Shown here piece by piece: positions 34,322 to 42,734 of a stretch of DNA of 64,000 nt (position 1 is its first letter; every line of letters starts with the position of its first letter). The notes beneath the pieces were generated by a model. The model was not told the origin of the DNA and ran no database searches. It worked only from the letters and a program-made list of their open reading frames with translations. Location: contig NZ_JBHMFD010000007.1 in the NCBI RefSeq assembly GCF_042427575.1, positions 310,001 through 374,000 on the forward strand, given 5' to 3'. Both the position numbers and the translations under genes were made by a program. This DNA comes from Bergeyella porcorum (GTDB lineage: Bacteria > Bacteroidota > Bacteroidia > Flavobacteriales > Weeksellaceae).

Positions 34322-35287
34322 TTATTCCCAAACCAAAGCACTAGCTCCTAGAATGGCAGCATCTGCTTCATTCAGCTCACTGAATACCAACTGAACTTTC
34401 CCTCTAAAAATAGGGAATAGATTGCGTTCCATATGGAGTTTTGCAGGTTTTAAAATAAAATCTCCCGCCTTGATAACCCCTCCAAACAACAGAATAGCTT
34501 GTGGCGAAGAGAACATCACAAAGTTTGCCAACGCTTCTCCTAACTTTTGCCCAGTGTATCTAAAAACTTCTATTGCGGTAGGATCACCCTTTAGAGCACA
34601 TTCGTGAACCGTTTTGGAATTGATTTCTTCCTCAGAAAATTCATTAAGCATAGAATCTGGAAACTCTGCACGCATTTTCTTTGCTGTAATGGCAATTCCT
34701 GTGGCAGATGCGTAGGCTTCTAGGCTTCCTTCGGATCCTGTACTCCAATGTTTTCTACCTCCTGGTTTTACAATAGTATGACCTAGTTCTCCAGCATTAC
34801 CATCGTGCCCATAGACCAAATTGCCTCCGCAAACGATTCCACTACCTACCCCTGTTCCTAAGGTAATCATAATGAAGTTTTTCATTCCCTTTGCGGCACC
34901 ATATTGCATCTCGCCCAACGCCGCTGCATTAGCGTCATTGGTCATAGTACAAGGCTTTCCAAACTTTTTTTCCATCAGTTCTGCAAATGGTATAGAGCCT
35001 TTCCAAGGGAGGTTGGGCGCTTGCTCAATGGTTCCCGTATAATAGTTGGCATTGGGAGCCCCTACTCCTACCCCTTCAAACTGCTTGTCTGAACAATGCA
35101 AGTCTATCAACGGTTTAATCTCGCTATAAAGCTCGTCCACAAAATCCTCTACATTCTGATGAGTAGCGGTTTTAATGGAACCTTTCGCTAAAATTTCCCC
35201 ACGGTGATTCACTAGACCAAATTTGGTATTGGTACCGCCTATATCTATCCCCAAAGCCACTTGCTTTGATAAATCTACTAATGCCAT
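34322..35287 (-). CDS. ROK-family sugar kinase lacking the usual zinc motif
   Basis: A 321-residue cytoplasmic kinase of the ROK family, probably a glucokinase or related hexokinase. The phosphate-binding start is ALGIDIGGTNTKFGLV, the catalytic Asp is in MTNDANAAALGE (about 113-124), and ITLGTGVGSGIV and ELGHTIV are present. The usual CxCGxxGCxE zinc-binding segment is replaced by HWSTGSEGSLE: the order and the final Glu are kept, but all three Cys are gone. Either it folds without zinc or uses another stabilisation. Substrate specificity is uncertain. Confidence 0.88.
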   Translation of the reverse strand: MALVDLSKQVALGIDIGGTNTKFGLVNHRGEILAKGSIKTATHQNVEDFVDELYSEIKPLIDLHCSDKQFEGVGVGAPNANYYTGTIEQAPNLPWKGSIPFAELMEKKFGKPCTMTNDANAAALGEMQYGAAKGMKNFIMITLGTGVGSGIVCGGNLVYGHDGNAGELGHTIVKPGGRKHWSTGSEGSLEAYASATGIAITAKKMRAEFPDSMLNEFSEEEINSKTVHECALKGDPTAIEVFRYTGQKLGEALANFVMFSSPQAILLFGGVIKAGDFILKPAKLHMERNLFPIFRGKVQLVFSELNEADAAILGASALVWE

Positions 35288-35493
35288 AGCACAATTGTTT
35301 ATTTATATTTTTCAGTCGTCTAAATTAATCATTTCCTTGGGTATTTTAAGATTATTTTTGCTATCATTTGTCATTTTATAGAAATTAACAATACGCAGTT
35401 GGCTTTAGGCGGTAAGCTATAAGCTCTAAAAACAAATAGCAGCTACGATTTGCCCGCAACTGCTACTAATTTAGTTCTATTTTAAAAAGCGTT

Positions 35494-38400
35494 TTACGCT
35501 GGTATTTCTCCTCTGTAAAGGAAAGAAATGGTTTCTTTATTTACTTTATCCACCATTTCGCTAAAGAGATGGAAAGACTCTTGTTTGTAGATTACCAATG
35601 GGTCTTTCTGCTCATAAACAGCACCCTGAGAAGAGCGGCGTAAATCATCCATTTCACGAAGGTGAAGTTTCCAGTTTTCATCAATGATGCTGAGGGAGAT
35701 ATTCTTTTCAAAATCATCTACCAAGCTTTGGCATTGCGTTTCATAAGCTTCCTTCAAATCCGTAACGATGGTGATGGTCTTTTGTCCATCGGTAAATGGC
35801 ACTTGAATCATTTTGAACATCGAACCTTGGTTTTGGTAAACATTCTCTATGATAGGGAATGCCTTTTGTTTCATCAGTTCAATGCGGTTTTTATAATCCT
35901 CTTGTGCTGCTGCAAATACAATCTTGGTAAGCTCTGGGATTTGTTTGTTTTTGAAATCTACCTCAGATACAGGCGACTCCATTGTGAAGTTTTTGATGAT
36001 TTCAAATTCAAAATCCTTAAAGTTTCCACTAGCTTTGGCATCGCTCACAATAGCGTGAGAAACATCAAAAATCATATTGGCAATATCAAACTTCAGATGG
36101 TCTCCGAACAAAGCGTTCTTTCTTCTCTTATAAATCACATCACGCTGTTTATTCATCACATCGTCATATTCCAAGAGTTTTTTACGAATACCGAAGTTGT
36201 TTTCTTCTACTTTTTTCTGAGCTCTTTCAATAGATTTTGTAATCATTGAATGCTGAATGACTTCGCCTTCTTTATGCCCCATTCTATCCATCATTTTGGC
36301 AATTCTTTCAGAGCCGAAAAGCCTCATCAGATTATCTTCTAATGACACATAAAACTGCGAACTTCCTGGGTCTCCTTGTCTTCCGGCACGCCCACGGAGC
36401 TGTCTATCCACTCTTCGGGAATCGTGTCTTTCTGTACCGATAATTGCTAGACCTCCTGCTTCTTTCACCTCTTTGGAAAGCTTGATATCTGTACCACGCC
36501 CTGCCATATTGGTAGCAATAGTTACCTGCCCTGGTCTTCCTGCTTCTGCTACAATCTCGGCTTCCTTCTTGTGAAGTTTTGCATTGAGCACCTGATGTGG
36601 AATTTTTCTAAGTTGTAATGCTCTGGATAGTAACTGCGAAATCTCTACCGATGTAGTCCCCACCAATACTGGTCTTCCTGCTGCGGTAAGCCTTCCTATT
36701 TCTTCTATCACGGCATTGTATTTCTCACGGTTGGTTTTGTACACCAAATCGTGTCTATCGTGTCTTTGGATAGGTCTATTGGTAGGGATGACCACCACAT
36801 CCAATTTATAAATTTCCCAAAGTTCTCCCGCTTCGGTCTCTGCTGTACCCGTCATCCCCGCTAGCTTATTGTACATACGGAAATAATTTTGCAAAGTGAT
36901 GGTAGCAAAAGTTTGGGTAGCGGCCTCTATTTTTACATTTTCTTTGGCTTCAATAGCTTGGTGTAACCCGTCAGAATAACGGCGTCCTTCCATAATACGC
37001 CCTGTCTGCTCATCTACAATCTTCACTTCTCCATCTATCACCACATACTCATCATCTTTTTCAAAGAGGGTATAGGCTTTGAGCAACTGATTGAGGGTAT
37101 GCACGCGTTCAGACTTTTCTGCAAAACTTCTGAAAAGTTCTTCTTTCGCTGCAAATTCCTCCTCTTTTGGAAGGTTTTTAGCTTCTAGCTCGGCTATTTC
37201 TGTCCCGATGTCTTGTAGCACAAAGAAGTCTTTATCTTCATTCCCTGCAGACATATACTCTACCCCCTTATCGGTAAGGTCTATCTGATTATTTTTTTCA
37301 TCAATCACGAAGTAAAGGTCTTTATCTACCTTTGGCATATCGCGATTGTTATCTTGCATATATTGGGCTTCTACCTTTTGCAGCAAAGCTCTATTTCCTG
37401 ATTCTGAAAGGAATTTGATTAATTGTCTAGATTTTGGCAAACCTCTATACGCCTGAAGTAGTTTAAAACCACCTTCCTTGGTATTACCTGCGGCGATGAG
37501 TTTTTTGGCTTCGTTAAAAATCTGCGTAACGGTTTGTTTCTGAACATTTACAATTCTATCCACAGAAGGTCTTAGCACATCAAACTCTTGGCGGTCACCT
37601 TGTGGTACAGGTCCAGAAATGATGAGTGGCGTTCTGGCATCATCTACCAATACAGAGTCCACCTCATCTACAATAGCAAAATTGAGTTCTCTCTGTACCA
37701 ATTCTGATGGCGAAGTAACCATATTGTCTCTCAAATAGTCAAAACCAAATTCGTTATTGGTTCCGTAGGTAATATCAGAGTTGTAGGCTTTTCTTCTTCC
37801 ATCGGAGTTAGGCTGATGATTATCAATACAATCAATAGATAATCCGTGGAACTGATAGAGTGGTCCCATCCACGCGGAGTCCCTTCTCGCAAGGTAATCA
37901 TTCACTGTAACCACGTGCACCCCTCTTCCTGGAAGAGCATTAAGATAGATAGGCAAGGTTCCTACAAGGGTTTTACCTTCCCCAGTTTGCATCTCTGCAA
38001 TTTTCCCTGAATGAAGTACTACCCCACCGATGAACTGTACATCGTAATGAACCATATCCCAAACCACATCTGTCCCAAAGGCATTCCATCTGTTCTTCCA
38101 AACGGCTTGCTCTCCTTCTATGGATACGAAATCCTTCCCTGCGGCTGCCAACTGTCTATCCCAGTCGGTAGCTGTTACACGGATTTCTCCGTTCTCTGCC
38201 CATCTTCTACCCGTTTCTTTCACCAAGGCAAAAGCTTCTGGCAAAACTTCAGCAAGGATTTTTTCTTCAATCTGATAGGATTCTTTTTTTAGGGCATCTA
38301 TTTTCCCAAAAAGAGCTTCTTTCTCGTCTATATTAGCCGTGGTTTTAATTTGCTCTTTCAGCTGTTCTACTTGGGAAGAGATACCAGCAGTAGCAGTTTT

Positions 38401-38568
38401 TAGTTTTTCTTTAAACTCTGCGGTTTTCTGTCTCAATCCATCATCGGAAAGCTGCTGAATGCTGGCTTCAACGGCTTTTATTTTTGCTACTACTTTTTTT
38501 ACTTCTTTCAGGTCTTTGGCATTTTTATCACCAAGGAACCCTTTTAGAATCTTGTCTAAAAAACTCAT
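35494..38568 (-). CDS. secA: Preprotein translocase ATPase SecA
   Basis: Motor of the Sec export pathway, cycling between cytosol and SecYEG. The 1024 residues are longer than E. coli SecA, mainly from insertions in the first half, as in other Bacteroidota. It has Walker A MQTGEGKTLVG (about 192-202), the DEVDSVLVDDA Walker B, GRGTDIKL and the QLRGRAGRQGDPGS motif VI. The C-terminus ends SFLYRGEIPA with no CxCx8CH/C zinc-binding SecB tail. It is followed by about 200 bases with a weak terminator-like inverted repeat (near 35438-35466). Confidence 0.97.
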   Translation of the reverse strand: MSFLDKILKGFLGDKNAKDLKEVKKVVAKIKAVEASIQQLSDDGLRQKTAEFKEKLKTATAGISSQVEQLKEQIKTTANIDEKEALFGKIDALKKESYQIEEKILAEVLPEAFALVKETGRRWAENGEIRVTATDWDRQLAAAGKDFVSIEGEQAVWKNRWNAFGTDVVWDMVHYDVQFIGGVVLHSGKIAEMQTGEGKTLVGTLPIYLNALPGRGVHVVTVNDYLARRDSAWMGPLYQFHGLSIDCIDNHQPNSDGRRKAYNSDITYGTNNEFGFDYLRDNMVTSPSELVQRELNFAIVDEVDSVLVDDARTPLIISGPVPQGDRQEFDVLRPSVDRIVNVQKQTVTQIFNEAKKLIAAGNTKEGGFKLLQAYRGLPKSRQLIKFLSESGNRALLQKVEAQYMQDNNRDMPKVDKDLYFVIDEKNNQIDLTDKGVEYMSAGNEDKDFFVLQDIGTEIAELEAKNLPKEEEFAAKEELFRSFAEKSERVHTLNQLLKAYTLFEKDDEYVVIDGEVKIVDEQTGRIMEGRRYSDGLHQAIEAKENVKIEAATQTFATITLQNYFRMYNKLAGMTGTAETEAGELWEIYKLDVVVIPTNRPIQRHDRHDLVYKTNREKYNAVIEEIGRLTAAGRPVLVGTTSVEISQLLSRALQLRKIPHQVLNAKLHKKEAEIVAEAGRPGQVTIATNMAGRGTDIKLSKEVKEAGGLAIIGTERHDSRRVDRQLRGRAGRQGDPGSSQFYVSLEDNLMRLFGSERIAKMMDRMGHKEGEVIQHSMITKSIERAQKKVEENNFGIRKKLLEYDDVMNKQRDVIYKRRKNALFGDHLKFDIANMIFDVSHAIVSDAKASGNFKDFEFEIIKNFTMESPVSEVDFKNKQIPELTKIVFAAAQEDYKNRIELMKQKAFPIIENVYQNQGSMFKMIQVPFTDGQKTITIVTDLKEAYETQCQSLVDDFEKNISLSIIDENWKLHLREMDDLRRSSQGAVYEQKDPLVIYKQESFHLFSEMVDKVNKETISFLYRGEIPA

Positions 38569-38690
38569 AAATATTTTTGCTTTATGCTTTTGGTTATCAG
38601 TACCAAAGCTACTTGCACCTAAAGTGCTGTTTAAATTATAACTAAAAAACAGAAAAGGCTTACAGCATAATGCCTAAAGCCTGTTGCATT

Positions 38691-38912
38691 TTAATATTCA
38701 TCTTCGTTCCAAAGGAAATCTTCATCCGTAGGATAATCACTCCAAACTTCCTCTATGGATTCGTAGATTTCACCTTCGTCCTCTATGGCTTGTAGGTTTT
38801 CTACTACTTCCATTGGGGCACCTGTTCTGATGGCATAATCTATCAACTCAGCCTTTGTCATTGGCCAAGGCGCATCGCTCAAATATGACGCTAATTCTAA
38901 TGTCCAGTACAT
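38691..38912 (-). CDS. DUF2795 small acidic protein
   Basis: A 73-residue cytoplasmic protein of the DUF2795 family (MYWTLELASYLSDAPWPMTK, LIDYAIRTGAPMEVVENLQ), with a strongly acidic C-terminal third ending DEDFLWNEDEY. Function is unknown. It has its own promoter (38930-38959) and a following inverted repeat (about 38650-38680), so it is probably monocistronic, downstream of the epimerase and upstream of secA. Confidence 0.85.
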   Translation of the reverse strand: MYWTLELASYLSDAPWPMTKAELIDYAIRTGAPMEVVENLQAIEDEGEIYESIEEVWSDYPTDEDFLWNEDEY

Positions 38913-38929
38913 AATATTTGTATTTTTTG

Positions 38930-38959
38930 CAAATTTAAAAATTTGAGTGAAATATCAAA
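38930..38959 (-). promoter_or_regulatory. Promoter of the DUF2795 gene (TTTG-N18-TAAATTTG)
   Basis: On the minus strand, a -33 TTTG (38956-38959) and a -7 TAAATTTG (38930-38937) are 18 bases apart, close to the Bacteroidota optimum of 19, and 17 bases before the start codon. Confidence 0.65.
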
Positions 38960-39069
38960 ATCTTAAATGCTTAAAGTTTATGATTTAAATACTAAAAAGT
39001 AGGAATATCATTTCCGAAGATAAACTTCTTTAATCAGCATTTAAAATAAAGTTAATACTTCTACTACCT

Positions 39070-40095
39070 CTACCCTTTTCTCAAAAACCATTCCACAAAT
39101 TTTTTTATGCCATTTTGGAAGTTGGTGGTAGGATGATAGCCTATAAGTGATTTGGCTTTTGTAATATCTGCGTTGGTTTTTTGTACATCGCCAGGCTGCA
39201 TTGGCAGTTGGTTTTTGATGGAAGATTTTCCCATTTCGGTTTCTATGGTGGCAAGCATTTCTTTCAGATTAATCACTTGATTTTCACCCAGATTTATGAT
39301 TTCATAGACCTTGTCATTTTCCTCTAAATACCTGATAGACTTGGTAATACCATCTATAATATCTTCTATAAAAGTATAATCTCTTGCCGTAGAACCATCA
39401 CCATAAAACGGAATTTCTTTGTCCGCAGAAATAAGGTTTGTGAACTTATGAATGGCTAAATCTGGTCTTTGGCGAGGCCCATAAACGGTAAAAAACCTCA
39501 GCTGAATCATATCGATATCGTAAAGGTGGTGATAGGTATGCCCTAAAATTTCACCACATTTTTTGGTGGCAGCATATGGGGAAATAGGTCTATCCACATT
39601 ATCTTCTTCAGAAAATGGCACTTTCTCATTATTACCATAAACACTTGAAGAAGAAGCACAAACAAACTTTTTAACACCAAAATCCTTGCAAAGTTCCCAT
39701 AGATTCATAGAGCCGAGAATATTAACCTCTGCATAGTCCATTGGGCGTTCTATAGACGGGCGTACCCCTGCCAAAGCAGCCAAATGAACCACCATATCTA
39801 TCTGATAACTATTAAAGATATTTGCCAAACCTTCTTTATCTCTTATATCCTGATAATAAAGTCTATAAGTAGCCGATTCTGTGGATTGGATAAGGTTTTT
39901 AATATCGGTATCTTTATCTGAAAATACGGTTTGTTTTTCTTGTCCTAAGGACTCCAGCGTGTTATTAATCTTGATTTTGTAATCGTAGAAGTCGTCAAAA
40001 TTGTCTATATTAATGACAGAATGTCCGTTTTTCAGAAGTTGTTCTATCAAATGCGACCCAATAAAACCGCTTCCTCCTGTGATAAGATAAGTCAT
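39070..40095 (-). CDS. NAD-dependent sugar epimerase/dehydratase (UDP-glucuronate 4-epimerase-like)
   Basis: A 341-residue short-chain dehydrogenase-fold enzyme. The Rossmann motif is ITGGSGFIGSHLIEQL (about 5-20), with catalytic Ser/Tyr/Lys in CASSSSVYG and PYAATKKCGE, and the FFTVYGPRQRPDLA sugar-binding motif is typical of UDP-glucuronate 4-epimerase (CapI/LpsL). It supplies nucleotide sugars for capsule, LPS O-antigen or glycoproteins in the cytoplasm. No other glycan genes are adjacent, so substrate assignment rests on sequence only. A TATCTTTG -7-like box lies at 40122-40129. Confidence 0.9.
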   Translation of the reverse strand: MTYLITGGSGFIGSHLIEQLLKNGHSVINIDNFDDFYDYKIKINNTLESLGQEKQTVFSDKDTDIKNLIQSTESATYRLYYQDIRDKEGLANIFNSYQIDMVVHLAALAGVRPSIERPMDYAEVNILGSMNLWELCKDFGVKKFVCASSSSVYGNNEKVPFSEEDNVDRPISPYAATKKCGEILGHTYHHLYDIDMIQLRFFTVYGPRQRPDLAIHKFTNLISADKEIPFYGDGSTARDYTFIEDIIDGITKSIRYLEENDKVYEIINLGENQVINLKEMLATIETEMGKSSIKNQLPMQPGDVQKTNADITKAKSLIGYHPTTNFQNGIKKFVEWFLRKG

Positions 40096-40178
40096 TTTTC
40101 AGCTTTTAAATAAAATCTTTGCAAAGATACAGTTTTTTGTGAGGGAATGAGAGGTTTTTATATTGTCTATCAAAAGAA

Positions 40179-40202
40179 AAAGGGCGAGTGTTTTCGCCCT
40201 TT
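40179..40202 (-). terminator. Terminator of the DUF6261 gene
   Basis: Nine-base GC-rich stem (40179-40187 with 40194-40202) and T-rich tail on the minus strand, two bases past the stop codon. Confidence 0.88.
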
Positions 40203-40204
40203 GG

Positions 40205-40876
40205 TTATGAATTTCTTATTCCCTTTACTACCTCGCTTAGCTCGGTGTAGAGGGCACTCCAATCGGGTTGAGATTTCATTGCAGTGATAAACCCTAGATA
40301 ATCCCTTATCACCCTTTCCAAATCTTTTCGCACAGCAGAGGCAGATTTGGTCAATCTCAGTTCTGCATTGGCTTCTGTCTGTTCAGAAATTAAATGCGAA
40401 AAGGTCTCTTGCTTGGTTTTCAAATCAGCGAAGGCAGTTGCTAGGTTCAATCTCGTTAGCCTTTCTTTGTTTTCAGTTTTGTCTAAATCCGCAATAAGCT
40501 TATCTAAAAGTACCGACTGGTCTGCATAGGATTTTTTGTCTAAACTCAGATTGTTTTGTTTAAAAACATCATACAAGGCTACGGCATCTTCATAATTGGG
40601 CAATGTAGGCATTCCTATATAGCTTTTTAGATAGGTTTTCATTGCATTGTAGCTCTTATCTCTTGCCTCGTCTAGCTCTGCTACTTTCTCGCCTTTTCCA
40701 CTATAAACCTGCTTATTAAGGAGTAGATTATAGTTGTTCTTTTCTACCTCTACGGCATTCAGAAGAGGATGCTCGCTTACTGATAGTGTGTATTTTCCAC
40801 TTTTGGAAGCCACTACTACACGCTCTGCAAGGGCAGCAAGCGTGGTGGTTTTGAGTCTTGCAATATTTATTTTCAT
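40205..40876 (-). CDS. DUF6261-family protein
   Basis: A 223-residue all-helical cytoplasmic protein of the DUF6261 family, found mainly in Bacteroidota. It starts MKINIARLKTTTLAALAERV and has a mid region rich in Asp/Lys (LLDKLIADLDKTENKERLTRL) and a C-terminal helix pair. No catalytic motif is seen and function is unknown. It is monocistronic, with a strong terminator right after the stop. Confidence 0.72.
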   Translation of the reverse strand: MKINIARLKTTTLAALAERVVVASKSGKYTLSVSEHPLLNAVEVEKNNYNLLLNKQVYSGKGEKVAELDEARDKSYNAMKTYLKSYIGMPTLPNYEDAVALYDVFKQNNLSLDKKSYADQSVLLDKLIADLDKTENKERLTRLNLATAFADLKTKQETFSHLISEQTEANAELRLTKSASAVRKDLERVIRDYLGFITAMKSQPDWSALYTELSEVVKGIRNS

Positions 40877-41010
40877 TTTATGAATGGTTTTTATGGTTTC
40901 TTTTTTTAGTTATTTAAGGATTTATCGTAAATTTTCCTTCCAAAAATAAAAAAATTAATTAAATTAAGCATTATTTTTCAGTATTTTATTCTATTTTAAT
41001 AAAAAACAAA

Positions 41011-41155
41011 CCTCCGACTATAATCGGAAGTCTTAATTTTCTTGGGGGAAACCTCTGATTGTAGTCGGAGATTATATTTAGATAGGTTAAGATTTCCGAT
41101 TGCAGTCAGAAGTCTTATTTTCTTTGGGGGAAACCTCTGATTGTGGTGGGAGATT
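41011..41155. repeat. Four palindromes at an exact 41-bp period (82-bp higher-order repeat)
   Basis: Imperfect palindromes of 22 bp (type CCTCTGATTGTAGTCGGAG) start at 41011, 41052, 41093 and 41134, each 41 bases from the next. Copies 1 and 3 are followed by almost identical 19-base spacers (ending TTGGGGGAAA), so the array is two copies of an 82-bp block. Each palindrome could form a hairpin or bind a dimeric protein. This is not a CRISPR array: repeats are imperfect and spacers are themselves repeated. Confidence 0.88.
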
Positions 41156-41217
41156 AGTTTTTTAACACAAATAGACCTTCGCCCGAAAACGGAAAGGAGA
41201 ATTTTAACAATGAAAAA

Positions 41218-41235
41218 AGCGGAAAAATCTCCGCT
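41218..41235 (-). terminator. Terminator of the tail-fibre-like repeat protein gene
   Basis: Six-base GC-rich stem (41218-41223 with 41230-41235) followed by a T-run on the minus strand, 20 bases past the stop. Confidence 0.75.
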
Positions 41236-41254
41236 CTTTTACATTCATTTAAAA

Positions 41255-42253
41255 TTATAGCCCTGTTCCAAAAGCCTGATTTCCTGATACAGAAAACAGA
41301 TTGTTTCCTCCTAACTGATAAGCCCATAGAAATTCTCCATTAGCATCACGAGTGCAGAACCCAAACAAACCGACTTGCTTACCATCTTTATCCACCAGTT
41401 TGTAATACATTGTACCCTCATTAGTAGTAGAGCAAGTTTCTGTATCCGTTGGCGTAGAACCTTTTGTAGTGAAAGTTCCTGTTTTTAGCACTCCATTTTC
41501 ATCAGCGAAAACGGCTCTATCGCCTGAACCAGCAAGATTAGTAGATTTTATATTTCCTACTACTTCTAATTTTTCTTGAACTTCTTTTCCAACTTCAAGT
41601 TGTTTTCCAATATACACATTTCCTTTAGAATTTATAAAGAATTCTTCCGTAGTAAGAGTAGGATTATAATTATTAATTTCTACTCTAAATCTTCTATCTT
41701 TAGTATCTGTACTGCTTAAATATATAAAACTTGATGAAGTATATCCAGTAGCTGTACCATTTGGTGAATACTTCAATGCACCTGTACTTAAATATGCATC
41801 GTAATCATCATAAGTATTTAGACCAAATCTTTTTGAAGACCTAGAAGTTTCTCCTATTACTCCATAACTCTTCTTATTTTTATCAACAAAACTAATAGAA
41901 TTGGTCAAAGCATTATCTGTCATATCATATCTATTATCTACCATTTGAATGATAGAACCTCCTCCCATATTCTCAGAAGTTCTTGTTAGTGTCAGTAAAG
42001 CTTCACTTATTTTTTCCGCAGGAGTAGAAATTCCTATTTTACCATCATCTAACACTGTTAAAAGTTTGGTTCCATTTGCATTTTGGAGTTCCAAATTTTT
42101 GGTAGCAGAAGTTGTTCCTGTTTTAGATTTAATGTCCAAAGTCGCCGCAGGAGTTTCTGTATTTATCCCTACTCTACCCTCATAATCTTGTGCGTATGCC
42201 ATTGTACCAAAGCCTAAAAGGGACAAAACACTCATTTTTAAAGTTACTTTCAT
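41255..42253 (-). CDS. Exported protein with adhesin/tail-fibre-like N-terminus
   Basis: A 332-residue exported protein: signal peptide MKVTLKMSVLSLLGFGTMAYA, then the repeat-type opening GRVGINTETPAATLDIKSK found in many Flavobacteriia surface proteins and phage tail-fibre-like proteins. It is beta-rich throughout, with GNVYIGKQLEVGKEVQEKLEVVGNIKSTNL resembling the region before a peptidase S74 chaperone, but no S74 domain follows. Two Cys pairs lie near the end (ETCSTTNEG, FGFCTRDANG). It is probably outer-surface or secreted, with function unknown. It diverges from the XRE operon. Confidence 0.65.
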   Translation of the reverse strand: MKVTLKMSVLSLLGFGTMAYAQDYEGRVGINTETPAATLDIKSKTGTTSATKNLELQNANGTKLLTVLDDGKIGISTPAEKISEALLTLTRTSENMGGGSIIQMVDNRYDMTDNALTNSISFVDKNKKSYGVIGETSRSSKRFGLNTYDDYDAYLSTGALKYSPNGTATGYTSSSFIYLSSTDTKDRRFRVEINNYNPTLTTEEFFINSKGNVYIGKQLEVGKEVQEKLEVVGNIKSTNLAGSGDRAVFADENGVLKTGTFTTKGSTPTDTETCSTTNEGTMYYKLVDKDGKQVGLFGFCTRDANGEFLWAYQLGGNNLFSVSGNQAFGTGL

Positions 42254-42282
42254 AATTTTTTCCTGTATATAAATTTTGATGC

Positions 42283-42290
42283 AAAAGTAT
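42283..42290 (-). promoter_or_regulatory. -7 promoter box (TACTTTTG) of the exported-protein gene
   Basis: TAnnTTTG on the minus strand, 29 bases before the start codon. No clear -33 box. Confidence 0.45.
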
Positions 42291-42311
42291 TCTCATTATT
42301 AATAAATATCT

Positions 42312-42350
42312 TACCTTTGCTGTTATAATATATAATAAAAAAGTTATAAT
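42312..42350 (+). promoter_or_regulatory. Promoter and putative operator of the XRE-DinD-zeta-Uma2 operon
   Basis: A -7 box TACCTTTG lies at 42312-42319. Two copies of GTTATAAT (42322-42329 and 42343-42350) are spaced exactly 21 bases apart, two helical turns, over the expected transcription start. This is a plausible site for autorepression by the XRE protein. Confidence 0.45.
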
Positions 42351-42352
42351 TT

Positions 42353-42721
42353 ATGATAGGATATAAAATAAAAAGCATCAGAGAGCTAAAAAATCTGACA
42401 CAGGAGTATATGGCAGAGAAACTAGATATTTCCCAAGCGGCTTATTCCAAATTAGAGAAAGGTACTACCAAAATCTCACAGGATAAACTCCATAAAATTG
42501 CAGAAGTTTTAGAAGTCAATCCAGAAGATATAACCGATTTTGATAATAAAAAGGTTTTAAATAGCATTAATAATGTAAAAGGAAACAACAGCGGAAACAT
42601 AAATTATAACGACCAAGATATTAATCTTATTAGAAAATTGTATGAAGACAAAATTGCTCTATTAGAAAAACTATTAAGCAAAGCAGAAGAAGAGATTGAA
42701 AGATTGAAGAATAACCAATAA
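42353..42721 (+). CDS. XRE-family HTH transcription regulator
   Basis: A 122-residue DNA-binding protein. The Cro/CI-type helix-turn-helix covers about 5-60 (IKSIRELKNLTQEYMAEKLD, ISQAAYSKLEKGTTKIS), followed by an Asn-rich linker (NNVKGNNSGNINYN) and a C-terminal coiled coil (about 85-120) likely to drive oligomerisation. It is first gene of a four-gene unit, 13 bases before the DinD-like gene. Likely the operon's autoregulator. An antitoxin role is possible given the kinase downstream. Confidence 0.88.
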   Translation: MIGYKIKSIRELKNLTQEYMAEKLDISQAAYSKLEKGTTKISQDKLHKIAEVLEVNPEDITDFDNKKVLNSINNVKGNNSGNINYNDQDINLIRKLYEDKIALLEKLLSKAEEEIERLKNNQ

Positions 42722-42734
42722 AAATCACAGAAAA

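Larger units (their letters stand above)
40877..41254. other. Intergenic region carrying a palindrome array
   Basis: About 378 bases. The left 130 are AT-rich without features beyond the expected DUF6261 promoter area. 41011-41155 holds four 22-bp palindromes at a 41-base period, and 41218-41235 is the terminator of the gene at 41255. No gene is seen. Confidence 0.75.

Noticed and set aside
41011..41155. CRISPR-like array of palindromes and spacers
   Set aside because: Repeats are imperfect and only 22 bp, spacers alternate and repeat, and no cas genes are nearby.
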